Source of the DNA: Pseudomonadales bacterium
GTDB lineage: Bacteria; Pseudomonadota; Gammaproteobacteria; Pseudomonadales; JAHRWD01
Direction of reading: 5' to 3'
DNA: 64,000 nucleotides
NCBI GenBank assembly: GCA_029210125.1
Contig: JARGPR010000006.1
Coordinates: forward strand, 124,001 to 188,000
Part shown: one piece after another, positions 25,723-36,022 of the stretch
How the letters are laid out: every line of letters begins with the position of its first letter
How positions within the stretch are numbered: position 1 is the first letter of the stretch
Made by a program: the position numbers and the translations under genes
Notes under the pieces: generated by a model
Database searches by the model: none
What the model was told of the DNA's origin: nothing
The model's input: only the letters and a program-made list of their open reading frames with translations

Positions 25723-26508
25723 ATGATCGCGGTTTAGCGCTTAAAACTCATTGCGATCATTATCGTTCTCTATCTAAGTTATCTGGCGCTTCACATTGCC
25801 CGATAGGTAATAGGTCAGCGTTATGGCAAAAAGAGAGAAGTATCCGGCGAGTTACAAATATCTGACAGCTAAAACTCTCGCAAGCTGACGCTGTTTGCGA
25901 CTACCTTTATCACCGTTATCGCTTTGATCTCATTATACAGGTCGCTGGATTCGATAGTCTGCTGCAGATTGGCTTTGTCGGTGTGTCTCTAGTGCTAGCT
26001 CAGGCTGCCTGGGCGTCGGATGTATTCAGGACGCTTAAAGAAGAATCCATTCTCGGCACGGTACTTAAAACCAGGGTATTTCATAGCGAGCTACTAAATC
26101 TGGCCAACAATCACAGGATGATGATTAGAAATGCAAAGCTACGGGATTAAATGGTTCATAACTGTCGAAGTTCGCTTCAGCTAAAGGACAGCGGGAAGGA
26201 CTAATTTCAGCGTTGGTTATGATGTTGATAAAAAACTCGTTACCAATTTATTTGAATAAGCCTTTGCAAGCGCAGCCCAGCAAAAACAGATTCCATATGA
26301 GGATAAACATCAGATACAGATACGTATTACCGAATTTGGCCCCCAAGGAATCGAATGGTCAGTTTATTATTATGTGGAAGCCGTGCCGCAGATGATTAGC
26401 ATTCGTCAATGGCTACTGCAAGTAGTGCTGGATGCTGCGACCGAAACGGGTATTTCGCTGGCTACGGCCCTTACTTATACCATTCTGAGTCAAGACGAAG
26501 CGGAGTAG
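25723..26508 (+). pseudogene. Decayed MscS-family mechanosensitive channel
   Basis: The three frames together spell a broken MscS-type channel. Frame from 25723: RLKLIAIIIVLYLSYLALHIAR and KLTLFATTFITVIALISLY (first two membrane helices) with TAG or TAA stops between. After a shift near 25940: GFDSLLQIGFVGVSL, then ESILGTVLKTRVFHSELLNL and IRNAKLRD (beta domain), ending in TAA. After another shift from 26209: SVGYDVDKKLVTNLFE, TAA at 26257, then GPQGIEWSVYYYVEAVP and IRQWLLQVVLDAATETGISLAT, ending at TAG 26506-26508. Part of the pore region seems deleted. At least four stops and two frameshifts make it non-functional. It belongs to a different MscS branch from the intact gene at 8738. Confidence 0.78.
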
Positions 26509-26525
26509 TTGTGCCGTCTGCATGA

Positions 26526-26756
26526 CTCGCCGTAAATTGCCTTCCACTGCGCGTTCTGCAGGACAAATTTTCCGGTATACCATGGCTGATTAGTAACGGA
26601 TGCTATGAACGGTATATTGATTTCGATATCACTGAACTTAGGTCGTGGGCAGATGAACTGAAATTCAATCACAAACGGGTAGCTGGACTATCAGCAGAAT
26701 TTGTAAAAAGGCAGAGGCCTGCTACGCTTAAGTCGATTTCAAGCGGTATTGTGTAG
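26526..26756 (+). other. Open 76-codon stretch without a start codon
   Basis: A frame bounded by TGA (26523) and TAG (26754) reads protein-like (GCYERYIDFDITELRSWADE...) but contains no Met and has no usual start codon. It may be the tail of another decayed gene next to the MscS remnant. I do not recognise it, and chance is possible. Confidence 0.15.
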
Positions 26757-26816
26757 TTTGGAGGCCGATGACTGTTATCGGTTTCTAATACAAAGGGTCA
26801 GTTCGAGAGTAAAGGT

Positions 26817-29045
26817 ATGAAACTTAAACGTAAAATTTTGATCGGCTCCAGCCTGCTAGTAGCTTTGCCGGTGCTTGTGGCTAGTTTTGGCGTTCGGTAT
26901 GTGGCTACCGATTCAAGTCAGATTGCATTAGAAAGCGCGGCTCAGGATAGGTTGGTAACTGCCCGTGATATGACGAGAAATAGAATAGAAGACTATTTTG
27001 ATACTATTCATAATCAGGTGCTTACGCTCTCCCAAAACAGCATGACAGTAGAGGCGATGGTCAAATTCAGAGATAGTTTTAATAGCTATCGGGCTGAAAC
27101 CTCCGCTGACTTGGCTAAGCATCGCCCAACACTTGCCGAATACTATACACAGCAGTTTGTCCGCGAATACAGAAAGCGCAATCCCGGCAGTCCACCGGAT
27201 ATTCGTCAATGGTTATCCCAGCTAGATGAAGATTCGATTGCACTGCAGCACCGCTTTATAGGTGCAAACAGCAACGTATTGGGAGAGAAGGACAAGCTGG
27301 TAGATCCGGATGATGGCTCGATGTATGGTTTTTATCACAAGATGTATCATCCGGTATTCCGTGATTATCTGCAGAAATTTGAGTACTACGATATTTTTCT
27401 GGTGGACCCAGATAGCGGTGATATTGTTTACAGCGTATTCAAGGAGCTGGATTATTCAACCTCGTTGATTAACGGGCCTTATGCTAATACCGGCATAGGT
27501 AAGGTATTTCGTTTGGCTAACCAGGCTAGTTCAGGTCAATTTGTCACCCTTAGTGACTTTGAATCCTATCCACCTTCGTATCAGGATGCTGCTTCTTTTA
27601 TAGCGTCACCAATTTTTGATGATGGTAAGAAAATTGGAGTGCTTATTTTTCAGATGCCGATCGATAAAATTAATCAAATCATGACCCAAGGTGGGAAATG
27701 GCAGGAGAGCGGATTAGGAGCCTCTGGTAAAACCTACCTAGTCGGTAACGGCGGCAAGATGATGTCGATGAGTCGTTCCCTGATTGAAGATAAGAAACAT
27801 TACCTGCAGGCTCTTTCAGAGAATGGTGTTGATAAACATATGGTGGATTTGATTGATCTTAAGAACAGTAATATTGGCTTACAATCAATTAAAACACACT
27901 CAGCTTCTGAAGCTCAGGCAGGAAGAACTGGCTTCGATATCATTAACGATTATCGTGGAGTCCCGGTGTTATCCGCTTATGCACCTGTTGATATAGACGG
28001 CCTGAACTGGGGCATTATCAGTGAGATTGATCAGGAAGAAGCCAATTTAGCGGCAGATCAGCTTGCTGATGAAATTACTGCGCTATCGCTAGCGGGTACA
28101 ACTGCGTTACTACTCGTCGGAGTTGCTTGCGGGCTCTGGTTTGCGGGTACTATTACGCGCCCAATTATTCTATTGAGCGATAAAATCTCCGCTATTGAAA
28201 AGAGTGCCGATCTGACCCAGCGAGTTGAGATAGCACATCAGAATGAAATCGGTGAGACTGCGAGTGCCTTCAATAAAATGCTGGATAAATTCCAGTCCAG
28301 TTTGCATGAGGTTTCAGACGCTACCACTGCCATCAGTACTGCGTCGGAGCAGACCTCAACCATTTGCGCGCAAACTAGTGTCAACATCGAAGATCAACGG
28401 GTGCAGACAGAACACGTCGTCGTTGCGATCAACGAAATGAGTGCCTCTGCTCAAGAGGTCGCACAAAACGTCCACAATACTAATGATGCTGTGCAGTTAG
28501 CTGGAGATGAAGTAAGCACAGGTAGCGACGTAGTAGATAAGTCGGTCATTGCGATCCAGCAATTAGCAGAACAAATTGAGCGTGCGGCCAGCGTAATTCA
28601 TGACGTAGAACAGGATAGTGAGAATATCAATTCGATATTAGATGTTATTAAAGGAGTCGCGGAGCAGACCAACCTGTTGGCACTCAACGCAGCGATTGAA
28701 GCGGCCCGGGCAGGAGAGCAGGGGCGTGGCTTCGCAGTAGTGGCGGATGAGGTGCGCACGCTTGCCGGTCGCACCCAGGAATCGACTGAAGAGATTAATC
28801 AAATGATTGACAAACTGCAGGGCGGTTCACGAGAAGCAGTGCGCTCTATGGAGCAAAGCATGCAGCAAGTGCAGGTGGCGGTTGAGCATGCTTCGCAGGC
28901 AGGAGGCTCATTTTCTACCGTTGCTAAAACCATAGGCAACATAAGTGACATGAGTATTCAGATTGCCAGTGCTGCAGAGCAACAAAGTGCGGTGGCGGAA
29001 GAAATTAATCAGCGTGTTGAAGCGATCAACCAAATCGCGTCCTAG
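26817..29045 (+). CDS. Methyl-accepting chemotaxis protein, cut short by an amber codon
   Basis: A transmembrane chemoreceptor of 742 residues. A first membrane helix (about 7-29), a large periplasmic Cache-type sensor (about 35-420), a second helix (about 425-447), HAMP (about 448-500), and the signalling domain with the hairpin-tip signature [21 protein letters not shown]. The frame ends at TAG 29043-29045, but the next 31 codons continue in frame as a normal receptor tail (NATGAQQTATATDELAQL...). Relatives usually have Gln at this place, so a CAG-to-TAG change is likely. The tip is intact, but the C-terminal adaptation helix is shortened. The ligand is unknown. Confidence 0.85.
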   Translation: MKLKRKILIGSSLLVALPVLVASFGVRYVATDSSQIALESAAQDRLVTARDMTRNRIEDYFDTIHNQVLTLSQNSMTVEAMVKFRDSFNSYRAETSADLAKHRPTLAEYYTQQFVREYRKRNPGSPPDIRQWLSQLDEDSIALQHRFIGANSNVLGEKDKLVDPDDGSMYGFYHKMYHPVFRDYLQKFEYYDIFLVDPDSGDIVYSVFKELDYSTSLINGPYANTGIGKVFRLANQASSGQFVTLSDFESYPPSYQDAASFIASPIFDDGKKIGVLIFQMPIDKINQIMTQGGKWQESGLGASGKTYLVGNGGKMMSMSRSLIEDKKHYLQALSENGVDKHMVDLIDLKNSNIGLQSIKTHSASEAQAGRTGFDIINDYRGVPVLSAYAPVDIDGLNWGIISEIDQEEANLAADQLADEITALSLAGTTALLLVGVACGLWFAGTITRPIILLSDKISAIEKSADLTQRVEIAHQNEIGETASAFNKMLDKFQSSLHEVSDATTAISTASEQTSTICAQTSVNIEDQRVQTEHVVVAINEMSASAQEVAQNVHNTNDAVQLAGDEVSTGSDVVDKSVIAIQQLAEQIERAASVIHDVEQDSENINSILDVIKGVAEQTNLLALNAAIEAARAGEQGRGFAVVADEVRTLAGRTQESTEEINQMIDKLQGGSREAVRSMEQSMQQVQVAVEHASQAGGSFSTVAKTIGNISDMSIQIASAAEQQSAVAEEINQRVEAINQIAS

Positions 29046-29141
29046 AACGCTACAGGGGCTCAACAAACCGCGACAGCTACAGATGAACTGGCTCAACTGT
29101 CGATCCGCCTGCAAAGCAATGTGAATCGGTTTCAGATATAA
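29046..29141 (+). pseudogene. Severed C-terminal tail of the chemoreceptor
   Basis: In frame with the preceding gene after its amber codon. It encodes 31 residues, NATGAQQTATATDELAQL and on to NVNRFQI, then TAA (29139-29141). This is the standard end of an MCP signalling domain. It would be translated only by amber read-through or suppression, or if the TAG is a sequencing error. Confidence 0.8.
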
Positions 29142-29400
29142 GCTGTTTTGGTGCTTTTTGAGTTGACGGCTTTTTTATAGTTCACCCTAGTGGTTGTGTA
29201 GGAGCGCTGTTATCCAACAGTCTCTCTGCTTGCTGAGGCTCTAATCCATAGTTTGTAATCGTTTTTACCCATTTAAAAGTACTCGAAATATATCACCTTG
29301 TATCTGAGCCGTAATTTCCCATCCGATGGCTTTTTATTCAGGAGTTGGCGCTATCCTCTCATGATGTAGAATGGCTCTTTTTAAAGCTCAAGTCATTCGC

Positions 29401-29883
29401 ATGAACGCCTCAACCAGAATCGCTGTTTTCGTCGATGTACAAAACATCTACTACACAACGCGCCATACCTATGGACGTCAGTTTAATTACCGTCGATGCT
29501 GGCAGCGCATTTGCCAGGACGGTGAGATTGTTTCCGCGCTGGCCTATGCCATTCACAAGGGCGATGATCGCCAGCTGAAATTCCAAAATGCACTGAAGCA
29601 GATTGGTTTTACCGTTAAGCTTAAACCCTATATTCAACGTAATGATGGCTCTGCAAAGGGTGATTGGGATGTGGGTATTGCGATTGATGTCATGGATATT
29701 GCCCGCACGGTAGATAAGGTAGTGTTGTTATCCGGCGATGGAGATTTTGATTTGCTGTTGGACAGGGTGAGCCAAAATTATTCGGTTCAAACCCAGGTTT
29801 ATGGCGTGCCGACCCTTACTGCCAATTCGCTTGTCGAAGCCGCTGATACTTTTTGTCCTATCCTTGAAGATTTATTGCTGTGA
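29401..29883 (+). CDS. NYN-domain (LabA/DUF88-like) protein
   Basis: A 160-residue NYN/PIN-like protein from ATG 29401; an in-frame ATG at 29371 would add ten residues, and neither start has a good ribosome binding site. Acidic residues of the predicted nuclease site appear in VFVDVQNIYY (near the N-terminus), KGDWDVGIAIDVMD (middle) and LLSGDGDFDLLLDRV (late). The family is thought to cleave RNA, but for most bacterial members this has not been shown. The ribosomal oxygenase gene begins 55 bases after the stop codon. Confidence 0.85.
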   Translation: MNASTRIAVFVDVQNIYYTTRHTYGRQFNYRRCWQRICQDGEIVSALAYAIHKGDDRQLKFQNALKQIGFTVKLKPYIQRNDGSAKGDWDVGIAIDVMDIARTVDKVVLLSGDGDFDLLLDRVSQNYSVQTQVYGVPTLTANSLVEAADTFCPILEDLLL

Positions 29884-29938
29884 CGCAAAGCCGCGCAGCG
29901 GATCTATTGTTATTTTTGATGAGAGTACATTCGTTCGA

Positions 29939-31129
29939 ATGAAATCAGTTCTAGGTTCAATATCACCCCAGCAATTTCTCAACGAGTATTGGCAGAAAAA
30001 GCCGTTGCTGATTCGCGCCGCATGGCCGGGTTTTGTTTCGCCGATATCTCCGGATGAGCTGGCCGGTTTAGCCTGTGAAGATGAGGTTGAGAGCAGGTTG
30101 GTGGTGGAACGAGGTTTTGAGAAACCCTGGCAAGTGGTGTACGGGCCGCTTGATCCGGCAGTTTTTCCAACGCTACCAAAAACCCACTGGACGTTGTTGG
30201 TGACGGATGCTGAAAAACATCTTCCGGAAATGGCCAAAATAGTTGATCAATTTCGGTTTATTCCTGACTGGCGGGCGGATGACCTTATGGTGAGTTACGC
30301 GCCACAGGGTGGTTCTGTCGGGCCACATTGGGATACCTATGACGTGTTTTTGTTGCAGGGGTTAGGGCGTCGGCGCTGGCAGATTAGCGACCTTAACGTA
30401 TCCGAACAAAACTACCTGGATGGCCCGGACTTGCGAATAATGGAGCACTTTGAGCCTCAACAAGACTGGATCCTTGAACCTGGTGATATGCTCTATCTAC
30501 CACCCCATATTGCTCATCACGGTGTTGCCCAGGATGATTGCATGACTTTTTCGATTGGCTTTCGTGCACCTACTATTGCGGATATGTTAAGTAGTTACAG
30601 CGATAGTCGCATCGAAGGGTTGACCGAGTCTAACCGCTACGTTGATCCTGATTTAAGGTTGCAGGATCATCCCGGCGAAATTGGTGCAAAAGCTCTGGCG
30701 GATATCCAGACCATGCTGCTAAAACAGTTCCAGCAATCGCCCGCTGAATTTTCAAAATGGTTCGGTAGTTATTCCACTGCACCCAAAAACGATCTGCGGT
30801 TTCCTGCTGAACAATCCATTGATGGATTTTCCGAATGGCGCAAACGGTTTGAGCAATCGGGTGGCTTTACTAAAAGCACGGTTAGCAGATTTTCATTTGT
30901 GCGTTCTGACGCAGGAGCAAGAGCCTCGAGTTCGAGCGGCTTCGCATCGTTATTTGTCGATGGTGATTGCTATGAAGTGTCGTTGTTATTTGCCCAGTGG
31001 CTCTGTGGCGAACGGGAATTGTCAACGCTCCCGGTATCGGCAGACCAATTATCAGGTGCTGAAACAGCTCTCCTATTAGAACTTTATAACCTTGGATGTA
31101 TCTATTTTTGCGATGAGATTTCGGATTGA
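29939..31129 (+). CDS. roxA: JmjC/cupin ribosomal oxygenase, YcfD/RoxA-like
   Basis: A 2-oxoglutarate/Fe(II) oxygenase that in E. coli hydroxylates an arginine of ribosomal protein L16. I chose ATG 29939 (396 residues; E. coli RoxA has 373), because the longer frame adds a non-conserved N-terminus overlapping the previous gene. The iron motif is PHWDTYDVF (His-x-Asp), with the distal His in PPHIAHHGV. The opening ISPQQFLNEYWQKKPLLIR is typical for this family. A C-terminal winged-helix-like region follows. The GNAT gene starts within its last codons. Confidence 0.9.
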   Translation: MKSVLGSISPQQFLNEYWQKKPLLIRAAWPGFVSPISPDELAGLACEDEVESRLVVERGFEKPWQVVYGPLDPAVFPTLPKTHWTLLVTDAEKHLPEMAKIVDQFRFIPDWRADDLMVSYAPQGGSVGPHWDTYDVFLLQGLGRRRWQISDLNVSEQNYLDGPDLRIMEHFEPQQDWILEPGDMLYLPPHIAHHGVAQDDCMTFSIGFRAPTIADMLSSYSDSRIEGLTESNRYVDPDLRLQDHPGEIGAKALADIQTMLLKQFQQSPAEFSKWFGSYSTAPKNDLRFPAEQSIDGFSEWRKRFEQSGGFTKSTVSRFSFVRSDAGARASSSSGFASLFVDGDCYEVSLLFAQWLCGERELSTLPVSADQLSGAETALLLELYNLGCIYFCDEISD

Positions 31130-31547
31130 GCAGGTCGACTGGCGGGATAGCAGAGCACAGCTGTCGGAAATTCGGATCGAAGTATTCGTGCGGGAGCAGG
31201 GTGTTCCTATCGATGAGGAGTGGGATCAATGGGATGCGAGCAGTCGCCATTGGCTGGCCTATTCTATAGACGTTAACAAGCCTGTGGCTACCGTGCGGCT
31301 TACCCTAGGGGGCCAGATTGGTCGAATGGCGGTGTTAACAAACTACCGTCACAGTGGTGTAGGTAGTCAGTTGCTCGAAGAGGTTATTAAGGTGGCGCAA
31401 TTAAGTTTTGAAAAAGTCTATCTGCACGCTCAATGCCACGCCATGGGCTTTTATGAGCATGCAGGGTTTAAGGCGGTCGGGTCACAATTTGATGAGGCAG
31501 GTATAGCGCATCAAAGAATGATGCTTGAATTTAATAAACCGAAATAG
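31113..31547 (+). CDS. GNAT family N-acetyltransferase
   Basis: A 144-residue GNAT protein from ATG 31113, overlapping the end of the oxygenase gene by 17 bases; an in-frame ATG at 31092 would add seven residues. The acetyl-CoA loop is seen in IGRMAVLTNYRHSGVGSQLLEEVI, and VREQGVPIDEEWDQWD is typical of the YjcF/ElaA-like branch. Late YEHAGFKAVG is the usual fourth GNAT motif. The substrate is unknown. The overlap suggests translation coupled to the oxygenase gene. Confidence 0.87.
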   Translation: MRFRIEQVDWRDSRAQLSEIRIEVFVREQGVPIDEEWDQWDASSRHWLAYSIDVNKPVATVRLTLGGQIGRMAVLTNYRHSGVGSQLLEEVIKVAQLSFEKVYLHAQCHAMGFYEHAGFKAVGSQFDEAGIAHQRMMLEFNKPK

Positions 31548-31553
31548 GACTCT

Positions 31554-33338
31554 TTATTCAGTGGCGAACATGCCAGTACTAGCCAACCTGGTCGTTGGCG
31601 GGTTATTCGCACCCAATTGAAGGTATATAAATGAGCTGCCCATCTGTGCTTTGGCTTGGGATTTTGCTTCGGTTAATCTACGGTGAATATCTTCCTTTGA
31701 AAAGAACTCGACATATTTGTTAATCGCTACTGCACCTATCGATACGCTGGTCAAAGGGAATATGGGGGCGGTATCAGCGCGATTATGCGCAGGAAAAATT
31801 TCATTTTCCTGCGGGCAACATCGAAGCCTGGTTCGCACTTCTTGATCGAAATCTGCAATGATGGAATTGCAGCTCTCTTCCCATTGGTCATTAGAAAATA
31901 TGACGATAAAATCATCGCCGCCAATATGACCTACGAAATCCATCTCTGAATCGCTGTTTCTTTTGAGAGTGCGAGCCAGAGTTTTAATCATTTCATCGCC
32001 CTTTGAATAACCGCAATAATCATTAAAAGGTTTGAAATTGTCGAGATCGATATAGGCAACTGAAAAAGCCAGGCCGCTCGCAATGTAATTGTCTAACTGT
32101 TTTTCTATTGGGACATTTCCGGGAAGCCCGGTAAGAGGGTTACTGTAGCGCACGGTTTCTATACGCTGATCAGTAATTTTTTTTAATAGGTTAAGCAGTG
32201 TGCATTTCCCAACCAGGGTACCTTCGTCGGTGATAAAAAACTCACTGTTGTAAAGCGATGATGAGTTCGTCAACCGCTTGCTGATCACCTCTAGCGAGAT
32301 ATCTATCTCGAAGGTATGAAAAGCCGTGTTCATCAGCTCTGAGACCGGTTTTCTGTCATATAGCGCGCGGCCATAGGTGCTTGAAAGGGCTTCTAGAAGC
32401 TTCTCTCGACGAATCAGTCCAACGGGTTTGCCAGCATCTACTATGACCGCGCATGAGGCTTGCGGGTCGTTTATGAAGTAATCGTAAAGCTCTTTGGTGT
32501 GCGTGTGTGGCTGGATCGAAGGGACTGGCTCGATCAGGCTGGATATTGAGTTGCCGTTGATCTCGAATGGTCGTTGGTCTGAGCGAAAAAGGTTTGTGGG
32601 TAGTACCTGGGGTGGCGATGCTAAAGGTTTGCTGAAATAGTAACCTTGCACATACTCTACCCCCATTTTTCGTAGTGTTGAGTACTCTTCGAGGGTTTCA
32701 ATCCCCTCGGTGATAACGTTGGCTCCGAGGTATTGCGCAATTTCAATAATGGCGCGGATAAACTGTCGTTTCGTTCGATCTTTGTCGACATCCTGAATAA
32801 AATGACGATCGATTTTTACGAAATCAGGCACCATCTCTGACCAGAGCTTCAAGCCCGAATAACCTGCACCCAGGTCATCAATAGCAACTGTGAAACCTGC
32901 TTCTCGGTACTTATGGATAGCATCGCTGATTTCGTTGAAATCCTCGATTGGAGAGGATTCGGTAATCTCAATCACAACCCGGCTTTGGCTGATGCCAGCA
33001 CTATCCAGTAAAGCTTTTGTTTGTCCCTTTCGATAGTGTTGTTCGAGCAAGGATTGTGGGATTACGTTAATGAATAATTTTCCCGGCAAATTAAGGAAAG
33101 CGAATTGCTTAATGATCAGGGCTCGACACAGATAGTCGAGCTCAACGGAAAGTCCTTCGAGTTCGGCTGCGTAAAACAACATTACGGGGGATTGAAGGGG
33201 TGAGTTGGTGGGGCCGCGAATCAGGCCTTCATAGCCAAAAATGGCCTGTGTATTGAGATCAGCAATTGGCTGAAAAACGACCTTAAGTCGCTGCTCTGTG
33301 ATGATCTCTTTTATCAGTGAACTAGTTGATGAATCCAT
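31554..33338 (-). CDS. EAL-CBS-GGDEF cyclic-di-GMP protein
   Basis: A 594-residue protein from ATG 33338. The frame stays open to 33533 and would add a hydrophobic segment (VITIYFSVWILLLYLFY), so a membrane-anchored longer form is possible. An N-terminal EAL domain (about 20-255) has YEGLIRG in place of EAL but keeps Asn, both Asp (AIDDLGAGYSG), Lys (VKIDRHF) and the late Glu (ITEGIET). Then comes a CBS pair (about 290-410) and a GGDEF domain (about 425-570) with HIGGDDFIVIF. No RxxD inhibitory site is evident. Both activities may be intact. It converges on the GNAT gene. Confidence 0.87.
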   Translation of the reverse strand: MDSSTSSLIKEIITEQRLKVVFQPIADLNTQAIFGYEGLIRGPTNSPLQSPVMLFYAAELEGLSVELDYLCRALIIKQFAFLNLPGKLFINVIPQSLLEQHYRKGQTKALLDSAGISQSRVVIEITESSPIEDFNEISDAIHKYREAGFTVAIDDLGAGYSGLKLWSEMVPDFVKIDRHFIQDVDKDRTKRQFIRAIIEIAQYLGANVITEGIETLEEYSTLRKMGVEYVQGYYFSKPLASPPQVLPTNLFRSDQRPFEINGNSISSLIEPVPSIQPHTHTKELYDYFINDPQASCAVIVDAGKPVGLIRREKLLEALSSTYGRALYDRKPVSELMNTAFHTFEIDISLEVISKRLTNSSSLYNSEFFITDEGTLVGKCTLLNLLKKITDQRIETVRYSNPLTGLPGNVPIEKQLDNYIASGLAFSVAYIDLDNFKPFNDYCGYSKGDEMIKTLARTLKRNSDSEMDFVGHIGGDDFIVIFSNDQWEESCNSIIADFDQEVRTRLRCCPQENEIFPAHNRADTAPIFPLTSVSIGAVAINKYVEFFSKEDIHRRLTEAKSQAKAQMGSSFIYLQLGANNPPTTRLASTGMFATE

Positions 33339-33737
33339 GTTGCTTAATCCATAGTACTTGATTGGATGTTTTACGATGATACTGGTGGTATAGAATAGAT
33401 ATAAAAGCAAGATCCATACCGAAAAATAAATTGTGATTACAGAATAGTGGCTCCCGAGGAAATTCTCTTTTTTGTGTTTATGATCTATCAAGCCACGGCA
33501 TCCGATATGCCTGATCATCAGTGCGATTATCAAAGTGTAGAAGGATTCTAGATTTCAGTTATGAATGTTTTGTTACAGTTCTGTGTGGGAGTAATTTGGA
33601 GTTGTTGAGTTGACGATGGTATTTAGGGTTTGAATTAGCTCAGCTGTTAAAGCCGAAGATACTTAGATATTATTGCGCACCGCCTTACGACAGCATTGTC
33701 TTTTGGTGCACTGAGCGCGAGAGCGTATTTTGACTGC

Positions 33738-33756
33738 TTGTAACTAAACTGTAATA
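33738..33756 (+). promoter_or_regulatory. Pho box upstream of pstC
   Basis: Two seven-base direct repeats, TTGTAAC and CTGTAAT, are separated by TAAA, the spacing of the PhoB-binding Pho box (CTGTCAT repeats), and lie 23 bases before the pstC ATG. Fourteen of nineteen positions match the consensus. It predicts induction of the pst operon by phosphate starvation through PhoB. Confidence 0.65.
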
Positions 33757-33778
33757 AATCCGGATTACACTACGCGCC

Positions 33779-36022
33779 ATGATAAATTCAGTTGAAGCAA
33801 GCGCTCAGCAGCGCCGCAGAAATTTACTCGATCGGATCGCGACGGGTGTGATTGCCACCGGCGGTATTTGGGTAATTTTGATCATCGTATTACTGTTTTT
33901 TTATCTGCTGGCAGTGGTCGCACCCATTTTTAAACCCGCTTCTATGGTGCCCCAGGCGCACTATTCCACTCCTGCTCCAGAGCGTGGTTCGACTATCTAT
34001 TTAGCCGTCGAAGAAAGTAAGCAGCTGGGGGTGCGGGTGACTGCTAGCGGCGCTTTTGTTTTTTTTGGACTCACGAGCGGTGAAGTTACCGAAACCCACC
34101 TACTTGATTTACCGGCGGAAGTGACGATTGATTCGATTGCATCCGCTGATATCGATGGTCGTTTTCTTAATGCAAGATTGAGTGACGGTTCAGTCATCAT
34201 TCTTCAGATTGGTTACCGCGTCACCTTTGCAGGTGATAAACGTGTGCTTAAACCCAGTATTTCCTACCCCTACGGTAACGAGCCCCTCACGATTGAATTA
34301 GATCAACGTGCTACCCATCGTGATCTCGTAGTTGGTGAAGAGTCAGTTGTGGCGGTGTTTTCTGACCTGGCTAGTCGGCAGGTCAGCGTAGCGCTATATG
34401 AAGTAGAGGAGGGTGATGAACTTACAGAGCCGGATTTGTCGAGTAATTTTGAAGCGCCCTTTGATATTGATTACCAATTTGTAGATGGTCAGGCTCGCTG
34501 GCTTTATCTGGCAAATCGTTCTGGTCAAGTAACGCTTTATGATCTTAGCGATATTGAAGAACCGGAGCTGGTTGCCAACAAAGCACTACTATCGGCTGGC
34601 GTGGAAGCGCTGGAGATGAGGTTACTACTAGGTGGTAGCTCTCTGCTGGTGGGAGACCAGCTCGGTAATGTTTATCAGTTCTCTATTACTCGAGATGTGA
34701 CTAATCAGTATGGTTTTGCAAAATATCGGCAGTTTAAGCTCGATTCCAGCGTTCAAACGATCTTACCGGAGGAGCGCCGTAAGGGTTTTATTGGTATCAG
34801 CGGTAAGGGCCAACTCTCTATATTCCACACCACCGCTGAACAGAAACTACTATCTATCGAGCTGCTTTCAGTAGATTCAAAAAATGCGGTGACGCCGCTA
34901 TATTCAACATACTCACCACGTTCCGACACCTTTATGATGCAAGCTGGTGACGGGGTTTCAGTATACGAAATCGACAATCATCATCCTGAAATATCCTGGT
35001 CTGCATTGTGGAACGAGGTGTGGTATGAAGGTTACGAAGAGCCGGAATTCATCTGGCAGTCTTCCTCCGCCGACAATGATTTCGAGCCAAAATTTAGTTT
35101 GATCCCGGTTTCCTTTGGAACCCTGAAGGCCGCTTTTTACGCAATGATTTTTGCGACCCCTTTGGCAATATTTGGTGCGATTTTTACAGCCTATTTTATG
35201 GCACCTCAGATGCGGGCATGGGTTAAACCCAGTATCGAGATTATGGAAGCTCTGCCGACTGTAATTCTCGGGTTTTTGGCGGGTCTTTGGTTAGCGCCAT
35301 TAGTTGAAGATAACCTATTGGCGGTAGTTAGTGTGCTGTTGGTAATGCCATTTGAGTTGGTTTTGTTTGCTTGGATCTGGCATATCCTCCCTGCTTCTAT
35401 GACCCAACGAATCCCTGATGGCTGGCAAGCTGCCGTGCTGATTCCCGTGATCATCCTTTGTGTGTGGGTGGCTTTTGCGCTAGCACCCGTATTAGAACTG
35501 TGGTTTTTCGGTGGCAATATTCAAACCTGGATGCGTGAAACACTGGGTATAAACTACGATCAACGTAATTCCCTAGTGGTAGGCCTAGCTATGGGCCTTG
35601 CAGTGATTCCAACCATATTTTCAATCACAGAAGACGCTATTTTCAGCGTGCCAAAACATTTAACCCAGGGTTCATTAGCGTTGGGAGCAACCCCCTGGCA
35701 GACCCTCACTAAAGTGGTAATTCTTACCGCGAGCCCCGGTATTTTTTCTGCTGTCATGATAGGCCTTGGCCGTGCAGTGGGAGAAACTATGATTGTGTTG
35801 ATGGCCACAGGTAATACCCCAGTGATGGATTTCAGCGTGTTCCAGGGTATGCGTACTCTATCGGCCAATATTGCAGTAGAACTGCCCGAATCTGAAGTAG
35901 ACAGTAGTCATTACAGAATATTATTTTTGGCCGCGTTGGTGCTGTTTGCGGTTACCTTTTTCTTTAACACCATTGCTGAAGTGGTGCGCCAAAATCTAAG
36001 AAAACGATATGGAAACTTGTAG
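33779..36022 (+). CDS. pstC: Phosphate ABC transporter permease PstC, long form
   Basis: A 747-residue permease. A membrane helix at about residues 22-50 is followed by a large periplasmic domain of about 370 residues (roughly 55-430), made of beta-rich repeats, then the permease domain from about 445 onward. The EAA-type loop GSLALGATPWQTLTKVVILTASPGIFSAVMIGLGRAVGET is clear. The big insertion distinguishes it from E. coli PstC (319 residues) but is usual in pseudomonad-like relatives. pstA starts on the next base after the stop. No pstS is present upstream. Confidence 0.92.
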   Translation: MINSVEASAQQRRRNLLDRIATGVIATGGIWVILIIVLLFFYLLAVVAPIFKPASMVPQAHYSTPAPERGSTIYLAVEESKQLGVRVTASGAFVFFGLTSGEVTETHLLDLPAEVTIDSIASADIDGRFLNARLSDGSVIILQIGYRVTFAGDKRVLKPSISYPYGNEPLTIELDQRATHRDLVVGEESVVAVFSDLASRQVSVALYEVEEGDELTEPDLSSNFEAPFDIDYQFVDGQARWLYLANRSGQVTLYDLSDIEEPELVANKALLSAGVEALEMRLLLGGSSLLVGDQLGNVYQFSITRDVTNQYGFAKYRQFKLDSSVQTILPEERRKGFIGISGKGQLSIFHTTAEQKLLSIELLSVDSKNAVTPLYSTYSPRSDTFMMQAGDGVSVYEIDNHHPEISWSALWNEVWYEGYEEPEFIWQSSSADNDFEPKFSLIPVSFGTLKAAFYAMIFATPLAIFGAIFTAYFMAPQMRAWVKPSIEIMEALPTVILGFLAGLWLAPLVEDNLLAVVSVLLVMPFELVLFAWIWHILPASMTQRIPDGWQAAVLIPVIILCVWVAFALAPVLELWFFGGNIQTWMRETLGINYDQRNSLVVGLAMGLAVIPTIFSITEDAIFSVPKHLTQGSLALGATPWQTLTKVVILTASPGIFSAVMIGLGRAVGETMIVLMATGNTPVMDFSVFQGMRTLSANIAVELPESEVDSSHYRILFLAALVLFAVTFFFNTIAEVVRQNLRKRYGNL

